Source: Chloroflexota bacterium
GTDB taxonomy: Bacteria; Chloroflexota; JAJPGV01
Assembly (NCBI GenBank): GCA_021325635.1
Contig: JAJPGV010000056.1
Location: 193,037 to 257,036, forward strand
Direction of reading: 5' to 3'
Length of the DNA: 64,000 nt
Shown here: piece by piece, positions 17,755 to 25,962 of the stretch
Layout: the number at the start of each line of letters is the position of its first letter
Numbering within the stretch: the first letter of the stretch is position 1
The notes under the pieces: generated by a model
What the model was told of the DNA's origin: nothing
The model's input: the letters and a program-made list of their open reading frames with translations, nothing else
Database searches by the model: none
Program-made: the position numbers and the translations under genes

Positions 17755-19239
17755 TCAGAACGGATCAACCAGTAAGCGGCCGCCGCCTGCATCTGGGCTG
17801 TCAACAACCAGTCCGAGGCGCTCCAAATCACGGCTAGTTTGGCCTAATTGCAGCTCGCCAGCCGGCGCTCGCAGCCCGTAGTGTGCTAGGTGCAGCTTGA
17901 AATCGTCCAGACTTGCCGGAGCTTCTCCAAGGGCCCGACAGCAAGCGTGCACGAGCATGATCAGCGTCGCAGGTCCAGGTTGAACAATGTGAGTCACGCG
18001 TGACTTCCGATAAACGAGGTAGCCCTGGTCATACGCTTTCTGCTCGTCCTTCTGGGTCTGCATTTGGATTAGCGTGTAGCGGATGAACTCCAAGAGATTC
18101 TTAGCGAATCCTGTCACCTGGGATAGAAGTCGTGGATTGGAATCAGTCAAGGTGTTTGCGGCCAAACGCAGAGACGCATTGGCCCCGACCGACCTTAATG
18201 CTCCCGGTAAGGCGGCGGCGTTGTCCCCGACGTGGCGCACGAACGCAGCTAGCGCGGCAGATGGCGTCTCACCTGCGGATTCACCAATTAGCGTGGGCCA
18301 CCCACATCCTGCCGCATCCAGGGCGTGAAGCAGCAGATTAAGCCCAATTCGCGCCTGCACGTATGACTGAATTCGGTTCTTGATGGCTGCATTCGCGTCT
18401 CTGCCTAGTTCAAGCAATGGGTCGTTTGAGTCATGGCCGGTCCATCCGAGTTGCTCGATGGATTCGGCAGTCGGAACTCGCGCCTCTTCCACGGCATCAA
18501 TGACGAGCTTCCAAATGCAGACGTTTAAGCGGCAGAGCCAAAGCATGTGTGTAGCAAGTCCGAGTCGTAGGAGTGCCTCGAGGAGCACCGTCCACTGGCG
18601 GCGAGTAAGCTCGCTTTTCAAAGAAATCACATACTCGAGGTCTTCGGCGAAACGCTCCGAAGGAACGCGTGGTCCGGCATTCCGAGTCCGCCAGGCCGGA
18701 GCACGGAACGACAAAGAAGCCGAGGCGTCGCGTTTCGGGTCTAACGAGGCAAGTTCCGACTCGATGAACCGTGCCACGAGGTCATCGCCAGTCTCGACGA
18801 GAAGGGCGTCCCGGAGACGGCCCATCAACTCATCGGCGGCGCCCGCGGGTACGCCGGCCGCAATTGTTGTCAAGAGCAGGTTGCTAGGGTCCCAGCGCCC
18901 GCGGAGCCGTCCAAGCACGCATGCGTAACGCGCGATTTCGGGCACCAGCGGCATAAGCTGTGATTGCTTCTGCTCACGGCCGAGTGCGGGGCTCGAAAGA
19001 CCGCCAGGCCCAAGAAGCAAGTCCTCCCAGGGCTGACCTTGGGGGAGATCCTTGGGTAGAGTCTGAATGCGGTCCCGGTCAACCGTCGTCTCGGAAATGC
19101 CCAAGATGAGCTTGCGGTAAGCGGCTCCGATTAAAACTTCGCCGGTGGTCCATTCGGGCGCCACAGGCCACAAAACCGACCCCTCGTAAAACGGGTGGCT
19201 GCCGCCCCCTGGTGCTGCAACAAACTCTTCTAGTGCCAT
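17755..19239 (-). CDS. unrecognised 494-residue protein of the m5C operon (DptG position)
   Basis: No catalytic motif is visible. The protein is Ala/Leu-rich and mostly helical, with conserved-looking aromatic and Arg positions and a C-terminal 90 residues that could form a winged helix (a helical stretch, LHLAHYGLRAP, then LERLGLVVDSP with a beta hairpin to the end). It lies between the ATPase (two bases away) and the giant nuclease/AAA+ gene (one base between its stop and the next ATG), so it should be made in fixed ratio with both. Size and position match DptG in DptFGH-type restriction modules, but I cannot claim sequence homology. A scaffold or DNA-binding subunit is the likely role. The ATG at 19239 has the ATPase stop just upstream. 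Confidence 0.55.
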   Translation of the reverse strand: MALEEFVAAPGGGSHPFYEGSVLWPVAPEWTTGEVLIGAAYRKLILGISETTVDRDRIQTLPKDLPQGQPWEDLLLGPGGLSSPALGREQKQSQLMPLVPEIARYACVLGRLRGRWDPSNLLLTTIAAGVPAGAADELMGRLRDALLVETGDDLVARFIESELASLDPKRDASASLSFRAPAWRTRNAGPRVPSERFAEDLEYVISLKSELTRRQWTVLLEALLRLGLATHMLWLCRLNVCIWKLVIDAVEEARVPTAESIEQLGWTGHDSNDPLLELGRDANAAIKNRIQSYVQARIGLNLLLHALDAAGCGWPTLIGESAGETPSAALAAFVRHVGDNAAALPGALRSVGANASLRLAANTLTDSNPRLLSQVTGFAKNLLEFIRYTLIQMQTQKDEQKAYDQGYLVYRKSRVTHIVQPGPATLIMLVHACCRALGEAPASLDDFKLHLAHYGLRAPAGELQLGQTSRDLERLGLVVDSPDAGGGRLLVDPF

Positions 19240-19241
19240 GG

Positions 19242-21365
19242 TCAGGGGTTCGGCCGGTATCTCGGAGCTTCGCCAGGTCGATTCAATACGACGCGACCCC
19301 GTTTTCCAACTGCAAACGCTGCACTTCCGTTGATGAACAGTTCCTCGTTCCTACACAAGCTACCGGCAAAGCGATGTCTAATGCGGTCGACAGAGGCACG
19401 AACACTCGCAGGCAGGCTGGCCTCTGCACACCCATCGCGCTGAAGACGAAGCGCGTAGTACAAGTCGAATGTAAGCGGGATGGAGTAACCAAACAGGTGG
19501 ATGGCGGGGAGGTCGTGAGCCGGTAGGCCGGCACCACCCCGGGGCGCGGCTGTAATTGGTTCGACTGGCACAGTGGTTCCCTGGAGAGCGACCTGCCACT
19601 CTAGGTCTGAGCGTGGCTGCCCAAAACTCTCTAGCGCGTTGAAGCGGAAGCTGCTACCTCCGAGGAGTCCTCGTAGCGCGTCGCGGAGTTCGTCAAGGAG
19701 ATCCTCGTCCCTGATTGAGCGTTCGTAGTCCACCAGGTAGCGCTCATTAGCGTGCGCCCCGATCGAGACCCCGACGGAGCGCTTTGACAATACGCTTGCC
19801 ACGTTGCGGAGAAAACGAAGGACGGATGACACAAGCGCAGACTCGCGGCTGAGCAAATCCCATTCGTTTTCGGCCTCCTCGACCATCGCGAGGAAAGTAA
19901 GCTCGGCGCGATAACGGGGGACTGACGTTGGCCACCCCGTGTTGCCAAGGGCCACAGACTGGCTGTAGTTATCCTCCAAAATCGACAACGCGTGGCTGGG
20001 CTCGTGTGGCGAAAGCATGGCGGGGTCTAGAGCGGGGCAAAATGCGTCTCTTAAAAGGCCGCGTACGTAGTTTGAGGGCGCTGCCACAGCATGAATTGCC
20101 AAGGCCTCGTCGATCGCTATCGTCTTATCAAACCCGCGTTGGGCAGCAAGCGCTCGGGCCTCATCGGATAACCGCTTGCCAGGAGGTGCGGGAAAGAGTG
20201 CGTTGGTATACAGCCGGGACGCGAGTCGATAACTCGCTACTCCGCGTGTGGAGATTGGGTTGCCCTCATCCCCGCTCAGCTGAGCCTGCTCGTGAACCCA
20301 GTCGCACGGCTCCGTTGCAGCACCAAAATCTGCCCATTCGCCAACAAGCAGCTCAGAAAGGAGCGAGAATCCATCCCGAAAATTCCAACGCCGACCGATG
20401 GCTAGCTCACCGCGGCGGAGCAGCTTTAACAACTCCCGACGAGGCGCCTCCGCGCGTAGGGCGGCCGCGTTCTGTCTGAAGGGACAGACTGCGCCATCGT
20501 CGCAGTCGGCGCATGCGCCGTTGACCTCCCACTTGCCGGCCTCGACTGCCATCACGGTCATCGTTTCAATCGGTGTTGGATCGAGACCACCATCCTCCGG
20601 GCGCAAGAGAAGACTTTGCACGTCAAGGGGCCAGCAGGCCACCACCTCATCCGGCACCCCGGGTACGACTAGCGGCCAACAAGCCGGCCTGTTCTTGGAC
20701 AGGGCGTCATTACCTAGGGCAGTAGCAGTGACGACTGCCCGCAGGACGCGTGACAACTCAGAGTCAATCGATGCTTCCGAAGTGGTCCGGAGGGCACGAG
20801 CGAGCATTCCACGATTGATGCAGCATAGGAATACTGGGATCGGAGGCGGACTCGTCAGCAAGTCGAGCAAATCATCTAGGAAGGACGCGAGCACAGACGC
20901 TGCGTCCTCTTTCGGCTGATCGCTCGAGGACGCGTCCTGGATGACAATTAGGCGACCGATCTTGACCTGGAAGGATTCGGGCAGCTCGACGTTAGCGGCG
21001 TCGATTTCGACCCGCCACGGCACCAGTGGAGCCGGCGCAAATCGTTCTTTGAACGCTGCTGCCAGCGCATCCGCAGCCCCAAGCTCTTGGTCCAAAGTCA
21101 ACAGGAAATCCTGCACGGCTTCCGACTTCCCGTTCCCAGGCCCGCCCACGAGAAAAATCCAACGTGGCGCCGGCTCACCACGCGCTAGTCGGCGCGCCAA
21201 TTCTCGGAGCCGTACCACCAGGTCAGTCTCAAGGACTATTGCCCGTCCCGCTGAGTCGCGCAACGGATTGCCGCCCGCCTCACTAAATGGGACACGGACT
21301 CCGCCCCTCTCGTGTCCATGCCACGTCAGGAGCTCTTTGACCCACGGATTGCGGTTCAGCGGCAC
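19242..21365 (-). CDS. P-loop ATPase with Cys cluster (DptF-like)
   Basis: 707-residue ATPase. Walker A is GGPGNGKS (residues 74-81), Walker B-like LIVIQDAS around 139-146, and a sensor-1 type FLCCINRG with Asn184. A Cys cluster CADCDDGAVCPF (Cys285, Cys288, Cys294) looks like a zinc-binding or structural site placed beyond the ATPase core. The C-terminal 350 residues are helical and unassigned. DptF and related restriction ATPases combine an N-terminal P-loop with such a Cys motif, and this gene sits directly before the DptG-sized gene and the giant nuclease gene, so a DptF-like sensor or motor subunit is the best reading. It begins ten bases after the methyltransferase stop at an ATG and is part of the same transcript. 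ATPase call is firm, the DptF link is moderate. Confidence 0.68.
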   Translation of the reverse strand: MPLNRNPWVKELLTWHGHERGGVRVPFSEAGGNPLRDSAGRAIVLETDLVVRLRELARRLARGEPAPRWIFLVGGPGNGKSEAVQDFLLTLDQELGAADALAAAFKERFAPAPLVPWRVEIDAANVELPESFQVKIGRLIVIQDASSSDQPKEDAASVLASFLDDLLDLLTSPPPIPVFLCCINRGMLARALRTTSEASIDSELSRVLRAVVTATALGNDALSKNRPACWPLVVPGVPDEVVACWPLDVQSLLLRPEDGGLDPTPIETMTVMAVEAGKWEVNGACADCDDGAVCPFRQNAAALRAEAPRRELLKLLRRGELAIGRRWNFRDGFSLLSELLVGEWADFGAATEPCDWVHEQAQLSGDEGNPISTRGVASYRLASRLYTNALFPAPPGKRLSDEARALAAQRGFDKTIAIDEALAIHAVAAPSNYVRGLLRDAFCPALDPAMLSPHEPSHALSILEDNYSQSVALGNTGWPTSVPRYRAELTFLAMVEEAENEWDLLSRESALVSSVLRFLRNVASVLSKRSVGVSIGAHANERYLVDYERSIRDEDLLDELRDALRGLLGGSSFRFNALESFGQPRSDLEWQVALQGTTVPVEPITAAPRGGAGLPAHDLPAIHLFGYSIPLTFDLYYALRLQRDGCAEASLPASVRASVDRIRHRFAGSLCRNEELFINGSAAFAVGKRGRVVLNRPGEAPRYRPNP

Positions 21366-21375
21366 AGCCTTGACC

Positions 21376-22770
21376 TCACGTCCTTGTCGATGGCGATGTC
21401 AGTCCAACAGTGTCAGCCAGTCGGATGAAGGTCGAGCCGAGGGCCTCAGCAAGTAGTGGAGGAACCGCGTTCGCCACTTGCGTGTAACGTGGACACTCAC
21501 GAACCCGCTGGTCAGAACCTGTCGTGTACTTGCCTTCAAACCTGAACCAGTCGGGAAAGGACTGGAGCCGGGCGTACTCACGAACTGTGAGAATCCTGGG
21601 CTCTGAGTAATGCAGGAAATCATCGGGAAGCGTGGTCAGTGTGTGCGCCGGCTTGTCGCCTGCGAGAGGAACGATGCACTGCTTCTTGAGATTGAACCGT
21701 TCTCGGTCGGATGGCGAAAGGAGAACTCCATGCCGACACGTCTCGAGAATTTGTTCGAATCTAGCCCGTACGTGGTCTCGATGATTAGCCAATCGCATGC
21801 TGTTTGGCGCTGAACCATTCATTGATCCGTGAAGCAGACGTTGGAAGTGCGTCTTAGGCGCGCCATATGAGACTTGCTTGAAACCTCGGGAGTCATCGCA
21901 GTCGACCAACTGCTGATCAGTCGATATCAAGTCGGATATCGCATCCTCGACTGTAACCGGCCGGTCCAAGGGGAGCCCTTTCACAGCGAGAAGTCCCCTG
22001 CGCACAGCCATTAGGACTTCAAACGGATCGACCTGGTTGCTCTTCCGCAGTAATCGCTTATTGATGCCGAAGACGATCCAGCGCGGTCGATATTGCGGAA
22101 CACCAAAGTCGGCGGCTTTGACGAGCCCCGGGTAAACGTGATAGCCGGCTCCATTCAGAAGCTTCTTTATGCGATCAGAAAATGGAACAGGCCGCCTGCC
22201 GCTCCTCTTACTACGCGAAGCAGCCTTCTTCCCAAACCCGATCGATATCCCACGGACGTTCTCAAGTAGCAGAAACGCTGGCTCCAGCGCCTTGATGACA
22301 TCCACGTAGAGCTGAAACATCTCGTTCCTGGGATCACCCTTGTCGCGCTTCCCGGCAAAAGAAAATCCTTGGCATGGAGGCCCACCAGCCAAAAGGTCGA
22401 TGGTCCCCCGAAGTCCTTTCAATTGATCCTGATATTTGCTCCCGAAATCAGCAATATCACAAGGCTCCTTTGGGAACCAATCTGGCCACGTGTAAGCTGG
22501 CTGCTCGGCAGAATCGATCAAGTTGGTCTGAAGGGTCTCGAAGGCATAGCGATCGCGTTCTACCGCTAGGACGCCTCTGAGGCCAGCATTCATGAGACCC
22601 AGGGAGAGCCCCCCACAGCCCGCAAAGAGATCTACGAAGCTGGGTTGGTGTCGCCCGGCGCTTTCCGCCGCGGCCGATGCACTGTCGGCTGGTCGCGAGC
22701 TTCCATTTGGCTCAGTACGCGCCACGTCCGAGGGAGACGCGACGAGGACTGCCGAATCCTCGCGGCTCAT
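21376..22770 (-). CDS. DNA (cytosine-5-)-methyltransferase
   Basis: Type II-style m5C methyltransferase, 464 residues, transferring a methyl group from S-adenosylmethionine to C5 of cytosine in a fixed DNA site. All main motifs are present: I (FVDLFAGCGGLSLG, residues 45-58), IV with the nucleophile GGPPCQGFS (Cys133), VI ENVRG (170-174), VIII QYRPR, and IX/X near the end (REYARLQSFPDWF and QVANAVPP). A 40-residue Ser/Ala-rich leader precedes motif I. The target-recognition region between VIII and IX is about 150 residues and its site cannot be read. Its ATG overlaps the stop of the XRE controller by four bases, and the restriction-like genes follow at once, so it most likely protects host DNA from them. 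The gene looks intact. Confidence 0.92.
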   Translation of the reverse strand: MSREDSAVLVASPSDVARTEPNGSSRPADSASAAAESAGRHQPSFVDLFAGCGGLSLGLMNAGLRGVLAVERDRYAFETLQTNLIDSAEQPAYTWPDWFPKEPCDIADFGSKYQDQLKGLRGTIDLLAGGPPCQGFSFAGKRDKGDPRNEMFQLYVDVIKALEPAFLLLENVRGISIGFGKKAASRSKRSGRRPVPFSDRIKKLLNGAGYHVYPGLVKAADFGVPQYRPRWIVFGINKRLLRKSNQVDPFEVLMAVRRGLLAVKGLPLDRPVTVEDAISDLISTDQQLVDCDDSRGFKQVSYGAPKTHFQRLLHGSMNGSAPNSMRLANHRDHVRARFEQILETCRHGVLLSPSDRERFNLKKQCIVPLAGDKPAHTLTTLPDDFLHYSEPRILTVREYARLQSFPDWFRFEGKYTTGSDQRVRECPRYTQVANAVPPLLAEALGSTFIRLADTVGLTSPSTRT

Positions 22771-22970
22771 TGCGCTTGGGGGGTGAGGTGGATCGCTAAC
22801 TCAGCGGGGTCGACCTCCAGTGCTTGCGCCAGTTTTCGGAGAGTGGAAGGGTGCGGCCGGATCTTGCCAAGTTCGGTATTCACGATGGTGGTCTGGGACA
22901 CTCCGGATTTCAGAGCCAGCTCGCGCTGAGACAGCAGCCGCGACTCCCGTAGAGCCCGTAGACCCGCCAC
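22767..22970 (-). CDS. XRE-family controller protein
   Basis: 67-residue protein that is nearly all helix-turn-helix: LLSQRELALKSGVSQTTIV then a recognition helix and a short C-terminal dimer helix. Size and position directly before a DNA methyltransferase gene match the C proteins that time expression of type II restriction systems. The GTG start at 22970 has GGAG seven bases upstream, and its TGA overlaps the methyltransferase ATG (ATGA). Upstream lies a TATAGT-type -10 with two CAGAAC direct repeats next to it, a likely self-binding site. An autoregulator of the whole operon is inferred. Confidence 0.8.
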   Translation of the reverse strand: MAGLRALRESRLLSQRELALKSGVSQTTIVNTELGKIRPHPSTLRKLAQALEVDPAELAIHLTPQAQ

Positions 22971-22995
22971 TATTAACTCCGGCCGACGTTTGTTG

Positions 22996-23026
22996 GACCG
23001 ATACTATAGCAGAACTAAACAGAACC
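22996..23026 (-). promoter_or_regulatory. promoter and direct-repeat operator of the controller-methyltransferase operon
   Basis: On the minus strand a TATAGT -10 hexamer (plus-strand 23003-23008) lies about 30 bases before the controller start. Two copies of GTTCTG (plus-strand CAGAAC at 23010-23015 and 23020-23025), ten bases apart in the same direction, sit just upstream inside the -10/-35 spacer. No good -35 is seen, as expected of a promoter that needs or responds to a bound regulator. Confidence 0.45.
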
Positions 23027-23102
23027 TGTAGCAAGAGCGCACTTTTCGGTTGCATGCGTTGCCATCGGCGTAGAGAAAACGCGGCTAACGAAAAGGGCCG
23101 GA

Positions 23103-24347
23103 TTAAGACAGTCGGTTTGCTACGTCCGTGGCCAACGCCGACATTCGGGCCGCAAGGCTCTCGAGATAGCGGTATCGGTCATTCCCTGCAGAACGGCGAC
23201 TCGCTAGATACAGAAGAGGGTGACCCGGCCAATCCACGAAGGAGCTAGTCCGGTCTACTCGATGAGGGACGAAGCGGTCTGCATCAGACGGTGGTTGGCC
23301 CTGCGGATGTGCCGCTAAAAGGTGTTCCCATTCGGTGTTGCCGAGACTGCGAAGTACATCCACACGTTCAACCAACCCGATTGCAAATACCAGGGCGTCA
23401 GCACTTAGGCGACCTCCCGTGTCCAGTTCACCTTTCACTGCGTGCCCCACGATTTTTGCTGCTGTCAGCCGGCCGGCCACGAGCTCCACTTCAGGCCTTC
23501 CATCCCTCGCCAAAGCTGCAAGCAGCCGCTGTCGATCGTCCTTTGACAAGTCGATTCGCCTGGCCCAAGAGTTCACATCGACGGTGCCATCACAGCTGGG
23601 AGATATCCAGGTAAGTCGCCTTAGCTTCGTGTCGGGCCGTTCGAGACCGTGCACGGCGACTTCTGCGGCCCGTGGCCCGTCGCCAGCCAAGAGCACACAC
23701 TCGTGCTGTTCGACCAGGTCATATGCAATCCACTGGTGGAGCGCGCTTGTTTCATGCCTTCGAACCTCATCCGCCCACGCTACTCGTTCTACCCCGTCGG
23801 AGTCGCATCCCAACTCGTCACCGACATCCGTGGGGAGCCTTGCTTCCAACCAAGGATCGAGACGTGGAGGTTGGCGCCAGTTGCCCTCGGGACACCTCGG
23901 CTGGAACCCAGTCGCCACAATCAACGTCCTGGCCACGATCGATGGACCACCATCGATTGCCAATTCCCAATTGTTGTCCTGATTGAGCCCGACATGCGGC
24001 TTCCCTTCCTGCACCGCGCTGGGCCCCAGGGTGGCACGACACCACAGCAGATAATCGGCAAACTCAGCCCGCGTCAGGTAATGCTCCGCACTAGGGACGC
24101 GATCGAGATATCGAGAGATGCTCAGCTCGGCGCCTTGATCCTGCACCACATCAATCACCTCTGGTGTCCCCATCAACACGGACGCGGCGCCTTTATTCCA
24201 GCCGTATCTCCAGACTCCAGGATGCGGATCAAATCCGATCCATGAAAGTCCTGCACGCTGACAATGGATCGCGGCAGAAATGCCTGTTATTGAAAAGCCT
24301 AGGATCGCGCAATCGAGAGGCGATCCCATTTCACCGTGGGCCTTCAT
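23103..24347 (-). CDS. FAD/NAD(P)-binding oxidoreductase, monooxygenase-like
   Basis: 414-residue flavoprotein-like enzyme. The N-terminal dinucleotide fold begins AILGFSITGISAA (residues 14-26, a variant of GxGxxG), followed by a FDPHPGVWRYGW region like the FAD-binding part of flavin monooxygenases. An ATG-type motif TLIVATGFQP lies near residue 150, and a second Rossmann-like segment, CVLLAGDGPRAAEVA, near 225 would hold NAD(P)H. The third typical motif (ALVFAIGL, near 325) closes the FAD site. Substrate is unknown. It sits upstream of the methyltransferase operon on the same strand (about 130 bases away, with its own unit) and divergent from the Nmad/PUA-like gene across some 50 bases, which hints at shared control. 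The ATG at 24347 follows a purine-rich stretch. Confidence 0.6.
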   Translation of the reverse strand: MKAHGEMGSPLDCAILGFSITGISAAIHCQRAGLSWIGFDPHPGVWRYGWNKGAASVLMGTPEVIDVVQDQGAELSISRYLDRVPSAEHYLTRAEFADYLLWCRATLGPSAVQEGKPHVGLNQDNNWELAIDGGPSIVARTLIVATGFQPRCPEGNWRQPPRLDPWLEARLPTDVGDELGCDSDGVERVAWADEVRRHETSALHQWIAYDLVEQHECVLLAGDGPRAAEVAVHGLERPDTKLRRLTWISPSCDGTVDVNSWARRIDLSKDDRQRLLAALARDGRPEVELVAGRLTAAKIVGHAVKGELDTGGRLSADALVFAIGLVERVDVLRSLGNTEWEHLLAAHPQGQPPSDADRFVPHRVDRTSSFVDWPGHPLLYLASRRSAGNDRYRYLESLAARMSALATDVANRLS

Positions 24348-24395
24348 TCAAGGTGGCGCTCAATGGGGCGCCGCGGGCTGCCTCAAAATTGATGA

Positions 24396-25037
24396 ACGCA
24401 CTACATCGCAACTTACCGGGCCCTCGCCCGGAATTGGCACGGTCGGGCCGCCGTCGCAGCCTACGGCATACCACCATACGTCGACGCATCGTGTCGCCGT
24501 GAGCCCGACCTGCAGTTTTCAATGCCAACCATCTCGGCGTTGTGTCATGGTCGCAACTTCGCCCCGCGACTCCATCCCGGCGACGACGTGATCTATATGA
24601 CAAAGAAGGAAAGGTTTGCCGACCACTCGCAACCTCACCGCCGGCTGGTCGCTGTGTTGAAGGTCTTGCACCGCTTCGAGACCCACCGCCAGGCCGCTAA
24701 CTGGTTCCAAAGTGGTGGCCTGGCGCTGCCCAACAACTGCATGGTTCCCGACAACCCCTGCGTACCGTTGGACCGAACTGACCTGCACGAGCCTTCCTTA
24801 CGTGAGTGGGATATAGGCTACCTTGCTCGTTCTAGGAAGTGCGGGGTATTCCTCGTGTGCGACCCGGTCGCCCTCGATCTCTATACACCACCGATCATCA
24901 CCGATGGCGATCTCGTGCGCGTATTCGGTCGCATCCCAGGCACTCGTAACCCACCATCGATCTCCGAAGCCCAGTTCGATCAGCTAAGTGAGATTCTGCA
25001 CTCACACATAGCGGCTAGCAACCGTTCGGCGAGTTGA
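24396..25037 (+). CDS. PUA/Nmad-like protein, N-terminus disturbed
   Basis: About 213 codons. The pattern is a strand-rich core (FAPRLHPGDDVIYMT, then RRLVAVLKVLHRF, LPNNCMV, GVFLVCDPVAL) of the kind seen in EVE/PUA and nucleotide-modification-associated proteins that read or handle modified bases. The first ATG at 24522 would cut the fold: the same frame is clearly coding upstream from 24396 (GIPPYVDASCRREPD segment). No ATG, GTG or TTG begins that part. An ATG lies at 24392 one base out of frame, so either a one-base insertion follows the start codon or an ACG codon at 24396 is used. Divergent to the flavoprotein gene. Function unknown; link to DNA modification is a hypothesis from fold pattern and the methyltransferase nearby. 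Confidence 0.5.
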   Translation, partial: THYIATYRALARNWHGRAAVAAYGIPPYVDASCRREPDLQFSMPTISALCHGRNFAPRLHPGDDVIYMTKKERFADHSQPHRRLVAVLKVLHRFETHRQAANWFQSGGLALPNNCMVPDNPCVPLDRTDLHEPSLREWDIGYLARSRKCGVFLVCDPVALDLYTPPIITDGDLVRVFGRIPGTRNPPSISEAQFDQLSEILHSHIAASNRSAS

Positions 25038-25351
25038 GGAGGTTGCAGGCCGACATGTCGCTTGCCGTCAGATCTCGAGCACAGGTCTCCGTGGCGCAAG
25101 GAGTGCCGACGTCCACTTGGTTGGACTTGCAGTTGGCAAAGTTGGCCCTCGTGGAACACCGCGCACTCGAGAGTGGCCATCGGTATCGTGTCCAAGCGGT
25201 CGTCGGCAGGCTACAAGAATTGGAGGTATAAAGTAAGCGACCTTGGTCGGTCAGTCCCTCTTGGCGGCACCGACTGCTTGCAAAATTCCAGTCACCCTTA
25301 ATCAGCCGTGCCCTTTGCCGGAGCACCGGCGGCTAGCTTCATAGGTGACTT

Positions 25352-25416
25352 CGGGTGACTTCCCGCCGTTTCCCGGCGCATAGGATCGGACACCCGGTAT
25401 GCAATTAAGTCACCCG
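25352..25416. repeat. inverted repeat, 10-base arms
   Basis: CGGGTGACTT at 25352-25361 pairs perfectly with AAGTCACCCG at 25407-25416. A further GGTGACTT copy lies directly before the left arm (25344-25351) and a partial TCACCCG copy follows the right arm, so the unit is partly doubled on both sides. It could be a recombinase or regulator binding site; nothing nearby identifies which. Confidence 0.5.
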
Positions 25417-25595
25417 TTAATCACCCGAGCTGTCCGCGAAATGCCAAACTCGAAAATCGTCAGATCGGCGATTCTGAGCTCAAAATCGGTCTCAGACGCT
25501 TACTCGGTTTAAGCCATTTTGCAGCAAAAATGGAATTCGAATCCGGTATGCGCTACTAGCGATCCGGTGTCTGTGAGCTCGAGAATCCGCTAGTT

Positions 25596-25643
25596 GGGAC
25601 AAACGTGGCCCGATTTGGACCAACTTTGTCCCATCTTGTCCCA
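25596..25643. repeat. inverted and tandem GGGACAAA / TTTGTCCC repeat
   Basis: GGGACAAA at 25596-25603 pairs with TTTGTCCC at 25625-25632, and TTGTCCCA recurs at 25636-25643. The spacing (21 bases between arms) is long for a terminator. A protein-binding or recombination site is possible. Confidence 0.4.
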
Positions 25644-25962
25644 CATGACCTGTCAAAGTAACGCACCACGATGATCGCACCCCCCGCTCATCCCAGGAAG
25701 CAGAAGGAGAGGGCGGCAGAGGAGGAGCGCGCGAATATGGGCACCGTCGCGCTCCTAATCGGGCCTCGCCGCGCGCCCACCGGCATCACGGAGCAGATCC
25801 CCACGGCATTGTGCGGCTAGGTTACTTGGCCGAGAATATCTTCGCCTGAACGTCTCATCAAGAACAGACATACGGCGCTTCCCATCGTCGGGCCAACAGA
25901 CTAGGGTAGGGCTCTTGGGAATGCGCGTGCGTAGGCACAGCAGTTGGACCGGGGAGGGATCG

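Larger units (their letters stand above)
25038..25962. other. gene-free stretch at the right edge of the defence island
   Basis: About 0.9 kb without a convincing gene. It is more AT-rich than its flanks between 25400 and 25680 and carries two inverted repeat pairs listed separately. No integrase, tRNA or transposase is seen, but the change from defence genes on the left to ordinary genes on the right makes this a candidate island boundary. Confidence 0.5.

Noticed and set aside
11831-22970. call as a phosphorothioation (Dnd/Ssp) system
   Set aside because: No cysteine desulfurase, DndB-E or SspABCD-like gene is seen; a cytosine-5 methyltransferase fills the modification place.
11831-22970. 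call as BREX or DISARM
   Set aside because: No PglZ, PglX, BrxL, DrmA or DrmB-like protein is present; ATPase and methyltransferase types differ.
23649-24245. plus-strand open frames opposite the flavoprotein gene
   Set aside because: Antisense shadows without motifs; the minus-strand gene has the FAD and NAD(P) signatures.
25038-25962. integrase or transposase remains in the repeat-bearing gap
   Set aside because: No frame shows recombinase catalytic residues or transposase DDE pattern.
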